28,098 bases of DNA from DASUFI01 sp036274635 (GTDB lineage: Bacteria; Planctomycetota; B15-G4). The position numbers and the translations under genes are program-made. The stretch's first letter is position 1; every line of letters starts with the position of its first letter. Below the pieces are notes generated by a model that made no database searches, had not been told where the DNA came from, and saw nothing but the letters and a program-made list of their open reading frames with translations. The stretch covers positions 1-28,098 of the forward strand of contig DASUFI010000162.1 in NCBI GenBank assembly GCA_036274635.1. The letters run 5' to 3'. This document shows positions 24,830-28,098 of this stretch, one piece after another.

Positions 24830-27800
24830 ATGGAGCGCCGCTCGCTCGGGCTCAGGACCGCCGCCTTCCGCAACTACCTCGCGGCGCAGTTCCTCGGGGC
24901 GTTCAACGACAACGCCTACAAGTTCCTGCTGCTGGGGCTGATCACGGGCTGGGCGGCGGGCGACGCGGCGCGCGAGGGCTGGCTGCAGACCCTGGCGCAG
25001 GGACTCTTCGCGGCGCCGTTCGTGATCCTCGCCGGCTGGGCCGGGCTCGTGGCCGATCGCTGGCGCAAGAGCGCGGTTCTCGTGGGCTGCAAGCTGGTCG
25101 AGCTGTCGCTCATGCTCGCGGCCAGCTGGTCGCTGTTCCACGGCCATCAGACCTGGCTCATCGCGATCCTCGGCCTCATGGGCGTGCACAGCACTTTCTT
25201 CGGCCCTGCGAAGTACGGCTGGATCGGTGAGATGGTGGGCGAGGAGGACCTCTCGCGCGCCAACGGCGTGGTCAACATGACCACCTTCGCGGCCATCGTG
25301 CTGGGACAGGTGCTGGGCGGGTGGCTGGCGGATCGCTTCGGCGGCAACCCGGCCGTCGCGGGCCTCGTGTTCTGCGCCATCGCGGGACTGGGCCTGGTCT
25401 TCGCGCTGCGCGTGCCCAGCGCGCCGGCCGCGCGGCCGGACCAGCGCTGGCGCGAGGCCTTCCTCCTGCCGTTCCGCACCTTCGGCGAAGTGTGGGGGCA
25501 CAAGGGACTGCTCTACACCGTGCTGGGCATCGGGCACTTCTACATGGTGGCGGCGGCGCTGCAGATCGGCCTCATCAACTACGCGCAGCAGCTGCTGGGC
25601 GCGAACCACACAGCGGCCAGTGCCTTCGTGGCCGTGGCGCTCGTGGGCATCGCCGGGGGCAGCCTGCTCGCGGCGCGCTGGAGCGAGAAGCGCGTGGAGC
25701 TCGGGCTCGTGCCGCTGGGCGCCGTGTTCATGAGCATCGGCATCCTTGGCCTCGCGCTCGTGCCGGCGTCGCCGGCGGAAGGCGATGCGCTCGCCGGCGT
25801 CCTGGCTGCCTGGGCGCCGGCGACGGCCTGCGTCCTGATGCTCGGCGTCGCGGGCGGCCTGTTCATCGTGCCGCTCACCGCGAACCTCCAGCTGCTCGCG
25901 CCCGAAGACGGCAAGGGCCGCTACATGGCCTTCGGCAACTTCGTCAGCTTCATCGGCGTGTTCCTCTCGGCGGGCGCGCTGGCCCTCATGAACCTGGCGA
26001 GATTCACGCCGCGCGAGGTGGCTCTGGCGCTGGGGCTCTTCTCCATCGCCGGCACGCTCGTCTCGCTTCTCCTGCTGCCCGAGGCCTTCCTGCGCCTCGT
26101 CGCGTGGCTGCTGGCGCACAGCGCCTACCGCATCCGCGTGCTGCACGGCGAGCGCATCCCGGAGAAGGGCGGCGCGCTGCTGGTCGCCAACCACGTGAGC
26201 TGGGTGGACTGGCTCATCCTCTCCGTGATCACGCGCCGCAAGATCCGCTTCCTCATCCAGCGCCAGTACTACGAGTGGCGGCCCATCCACTGGCTGCTGG
26301 AGATGGCCGGCTGCATCCCGGTGGCCAGCGGCGACACGGCCGAGACGGTGGCCGAGAGCCTCGCCAAGGCCGGCGAGCAGCTCGAGCAGGGCCACGTGGT
26401 GGGCATCTTCGCCGAGGGCACCATCACGCGCACCGGCCAGATGCAGACCATCCGGCGCGGCTACCAGCGCATCGTGCTGGGGCACGGCGTGCCGATCATC
26501 CCCATCTACCTCGACGGGCTGTGGGGCTCGGTCTTCAGCCACGAGGGCGGGAGGTTCCTGCGGCACCTCCCGCGCCACTTGCCGTACCCGGTGACGGTGG
26601 TGGTGGGCGAGCCGCTGCCGGCGCGCGCCGAGCCCTGGCACATCCGCGCCGCGCTGCAGCGCCTCTCGTCGGAGGCCTGGGACGACCGGCGCGCCACGCG
26701 CCGCCCGCTGCACGCCACGCTGCTGCGCCACGCGCGCCGCAGCGGACGCGCCGCGCTGCACGAGCCCTGGCGCCGGCCGCTCTCGCGCGCCACGGCCCTC
26801 TCGCGCGCGCTGGCCCTGCGCCGCACGCTGCGCCCGCACCTGGGCGCGGCGCTGCGCGTCGGCGTGCTCCTGCCGCATGGCCTCGACGAGTCGGTGGCGG
26901 CGCTCTCGCTGCTGTGCGCCGGCCGCGTCCCCGTGCCGTTGGGCCTCACCGCCAGCGATGACGAGCTGGCGCAGGCCCTGCAGCGCGCCGGCGCGGAAGT
27001 GGTGCTGACCGATGCGCAGCTCGCCACGCGCATCCGCGCGCCGCTGCTCACGATCGACGTGGCCGGCTTCCTGCAGCCCGACAGCGCGCGGGGCGCCGCG
27101 CTGCGCCGCGCCGCCCGCCTCTGGCGCGTGGTGCTGTGGCTGCTGCCCGACGCCCTCGCCGAGCGGCTCGCCCTGCGCGGGCCGCGCCCCGCCGACGACG
27201 AGGCCGTGCTGCTCTTCTCCGCCGGCAGCACCGGCCGTCCCAAGGCCGTGCCGCTGGGCCACCACAGCGTGCTATGCAACGTCGAGGCCGCGCGCGAGCT
27301 CTTGCCGCTGGACGAGGACGACGTGCTCGTCTCGCTGCTGCCCACGTCGCTGGCCACCGGCTTCTCGCAGCTGCTGTGGCTGCCGCTGCTCACCGACTGC
27401 CGCGCCGTCCTGCTGCCCGACCCGCTCGACGCGCGTGCCGTGGGCCAGGCCGTGGTGCGCGAGTCGGCCACCGTGCTGCTGGCCACGCCGCGCCTGCTCG
27501 AGCACTACCTGCGCACGGTCAAGTCCGAGCGCTTCGGCAGCCTGCGCCTCGTCATCGTGGTGGGCGAGACGCTGCGCCCCGCCCTGCGCCTGGCCTTCGA
27601 GGAGCGCTTCGGCCTGCGGCCGCTCGAGGCGCTCACCTCCACCGAGTGCTCCGGCTTCGTGACGCTCAGCACGCCCGACGTGCGCTCGGCCGGCCACTTC
27701 CAGCGCGGCGCGCGGCCCGGCAGCGTCGGCCACCCCTTGCCCGGCATCTCGCTCGAGGTCGTCGACCCCAAGAGCGGCGAGCTGCGCGCCGCCGGCGAGC

Positions 27801-28098
27801 CCGGCGCCCTGCGCATCCGCGGCCCCTGCGTCGCGCGCGGCTACCTCGACGACCCCGCCCTGCAGGCGCGCGCCTTCCACGACGGCTGGTACACCAGCGG
27901 CGACGAGGCCCGCATGGACGAGGATGGCTTCGTGACCATCACCGGCCGCTTCACGCGCGCCACGGTCATCGAAGGCCAGCGCGTCAGCCACGCCGCGCTC
28001 GAGGACATCCTCGCCGCCCAGCTCGGCACGCCCGACGCGCCGCTCGCCGTGGTGGACGTGCCCGACGGCGCGGCCGGCTCGCGGCTTGCGGTGTGCTA
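24830..28098 (+). CDS. MFS lysophospholipid transporter-PlsC acyltransferase-AMP ligase fusion (3' truncated by window)
   Basis: At least 1,089 codons, open to the window end. Residues ~1-425: LplT-like MFS transporter with about 12 helices (NYLAAQFLGAFNDNAYKFLLLGL, FFGPAKYGWIGEM, GGLFIVPLTANLQLLAPEDGKGR). Residues ~430-630: PlsC-type acyltransferase with Asn454-His-Val-Ser-Trp-Val-Asp460 (NHxxxxD) and FAEGTITRTGQ at 527. Residues ~640 onward: acyl-ACP/CoA ligase of the Aas type with the P-loop SAGSTGRPKAVPLG (Ser797), LTSTECSGF and YTSGDEARMDEDGFVTITGR. Together this would import lysophospholipid and re-acylate it at the inner membrane, joining LplT and Aas in one chain. The hinge after TGR reads FTRATVIEGQRVSHAALED, where Aas-type enzymes usually have a basic KRxxKxxGExVS, so ligase activity may be altered. 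Start: ATG 24830, before the first helix. Confidence 0.9.
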   Translation, partial: MERRSLGLRTAAFRNYLAAQFLGAFNDNAYKFLLLGLITGWAAGDAAREGWLQTLAQGLFAAPFVILAGWAGLVADRWRKSAVLVGCKLVELSLMLAASWSLFHGHQTWLIAILGLMGVHSTFFGPAKYGWIGEMVGEEDLSRANGVVNMTTFAAIVLGQVLGGWLADRFGGNPAVAGLVFCAIAGLGLVFALRVPSAPAARPDQRWREAFLLPFRTFGEVWGHKGLLYTVLGIGHFYMVAAALQIGLINYAQQLLGANHTAASAFVAVALVGIAGGSLLAARWSEKRVELGLVPLGAVFMSIGILGLALVPASPAEGDALAGVLAAWAPATACVLMLGVAGGLFIVPLTANLQLLAPEDGKGRYMAFGNFVSFIGVFLSAGALALMNLARFTPREVALALGLFSIAGTLVSLLLLPEAFLRLVAWLLAHSAYRIRVLHGERIPEKGGALLVANHVSWVDWLILSVITRRKIRFLIQRQYYEWRPIHWLLEMAGCIPVASGDTAETVAESLAKAGEQLEQGHVVGIFAEGTITRTGQMQTIRRGYQRIVLGHGVPIIPIYLDGLWGSVFSHEGGRFLRHLPRHLPYPVTVVVGEPLPARAEPWHIRAALQRLSSEAWDDRRATRRPLHATLLRHARRSGRAALHEPWRRPLSRATALSRALALRRTLRPHLGAALRVGVLLPHGLDESVAALSLLCAGRVPVPLGLTASDDELAQALQRAGAEVVLTDAQLATRIRAPLLTIDVAGFLQPDSARGAALRRAARLWRVVLWLLPDALAERLALRGPRPADDEAVLLFSAGSTGRPKAVPLGHHSVLCNVEAARELLPLDEDDVLVSLLPTSLATGFSQLLWLPLLTDCRAVLLPDPLDARAVGQAVVRESATVLLATPRLLEHYLRTVKSERFGSLRLVIVVGETLRPALRLAFEERFGLRPLEALTSTECSGFVTLSTPDVRSAGHFQRGARPGSVGHPLPGISLEVVDPKSGELRAAGEPGALRIRGPCVARGYLDDPALQARAFHDGWYTSGDEARMDEDGFVTITGRFTRATVIEGQRVSHAALEDILAAQLGTPDAPLAVVDVPDGAAGSRLAVC

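Noticed and set aside
24517..24873. A 119-codon N-terminal extension of the amidohydrolase.
   Set aside because: Low-complexity Arg/Gly/Ser sequence over the hairpin-rich interval, and the enzyme's first barrel strand starts at the ATG at 24516.

Overview
The window is about 28 kb of very GC-rich (roughly 70% by eye), densely coded bacterial DNA. Strong G/C preference at third codon positions, frequent GTG/TTG starts, 1-4 base gene overlaps, several lipoproteins, an ankyrin lipoprotein and a secreted PQQ-type sugar dehydrogenase fit a free-living aerobic heterotroph with a large genome. A Planctomycetota, Acidobacteriota or Myxococcota-like lineage would fit, but no rRNA or other phylogenetic marker is present, so the phylum is inference.

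Layout. 1-6621: the distal half of a respiratory complex I operon (nuoH 3' end, then nuoI-J-K-L-M-N), translationally coupled. It is followed by a 62-bp near-perfect palindrome (6637-6698). 6906-13639: housekeeping and catabolic genes, namely an exported M28 zinc aminopeptidase with a PDZ tail, a HIT hydrolase, a full-length membrane-anchored FadE-type acyl-CoA dehydrogenase coupled to a DUF5063-like protein, a group II PLP decarboxylase and a small Rieske ferredoxin. 13748-15870: a three-gene leftward operon (six-helix membrane protein, winged-helix regulator, ankyrin lipoprotein) with two matching CTTTG-type palindromes, one before the first gene and one at the start of the third. 15956-21560: M3 oligoendopeptidase, an exported HEAT-like protein, a lipoprotein, a PQQ-type sugar dehydrogenase, a BrxC/YtxJ-like monothiol redox protein and a divergent Rrf2 regulator with three cysteines.

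21600-23509 is a complete 1,910-bp IS1595-family insertion sequence. It has 24-bp imperfect terminal inverted repeats and a perfect 8-bp target duplication (GAAGAAAT), and it carries a leftward transposase and three passenger genes, one of only 49 codons. It landed inside a second copy of the palindrome seen after nuoN. Removing the IS and one target copy restores a symmetric 52-bp element with the same arm length, ends and centre as the nuoN copy. These palindromes form an intergenic repeat family, probably acting as (bidirectional) terminators; this is the clearest unexplained structure in the window.

After the IS come a leftward amidohydrolase, a 313-base non-coding interval packed with six short hairpins, and a rightward gene running off the window end. 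That gene fuses an LplT-like MFS transporter, a PlsC acyltransferase and an Aas-like AMP-forming ligase, suggesting lysophospholipid uptake and re-acylation. Within complex I, NuoM has isoleucine at position 234, where the canonical proton-channel lysine should be, although its other channel residues sit at exactly the expected positions.
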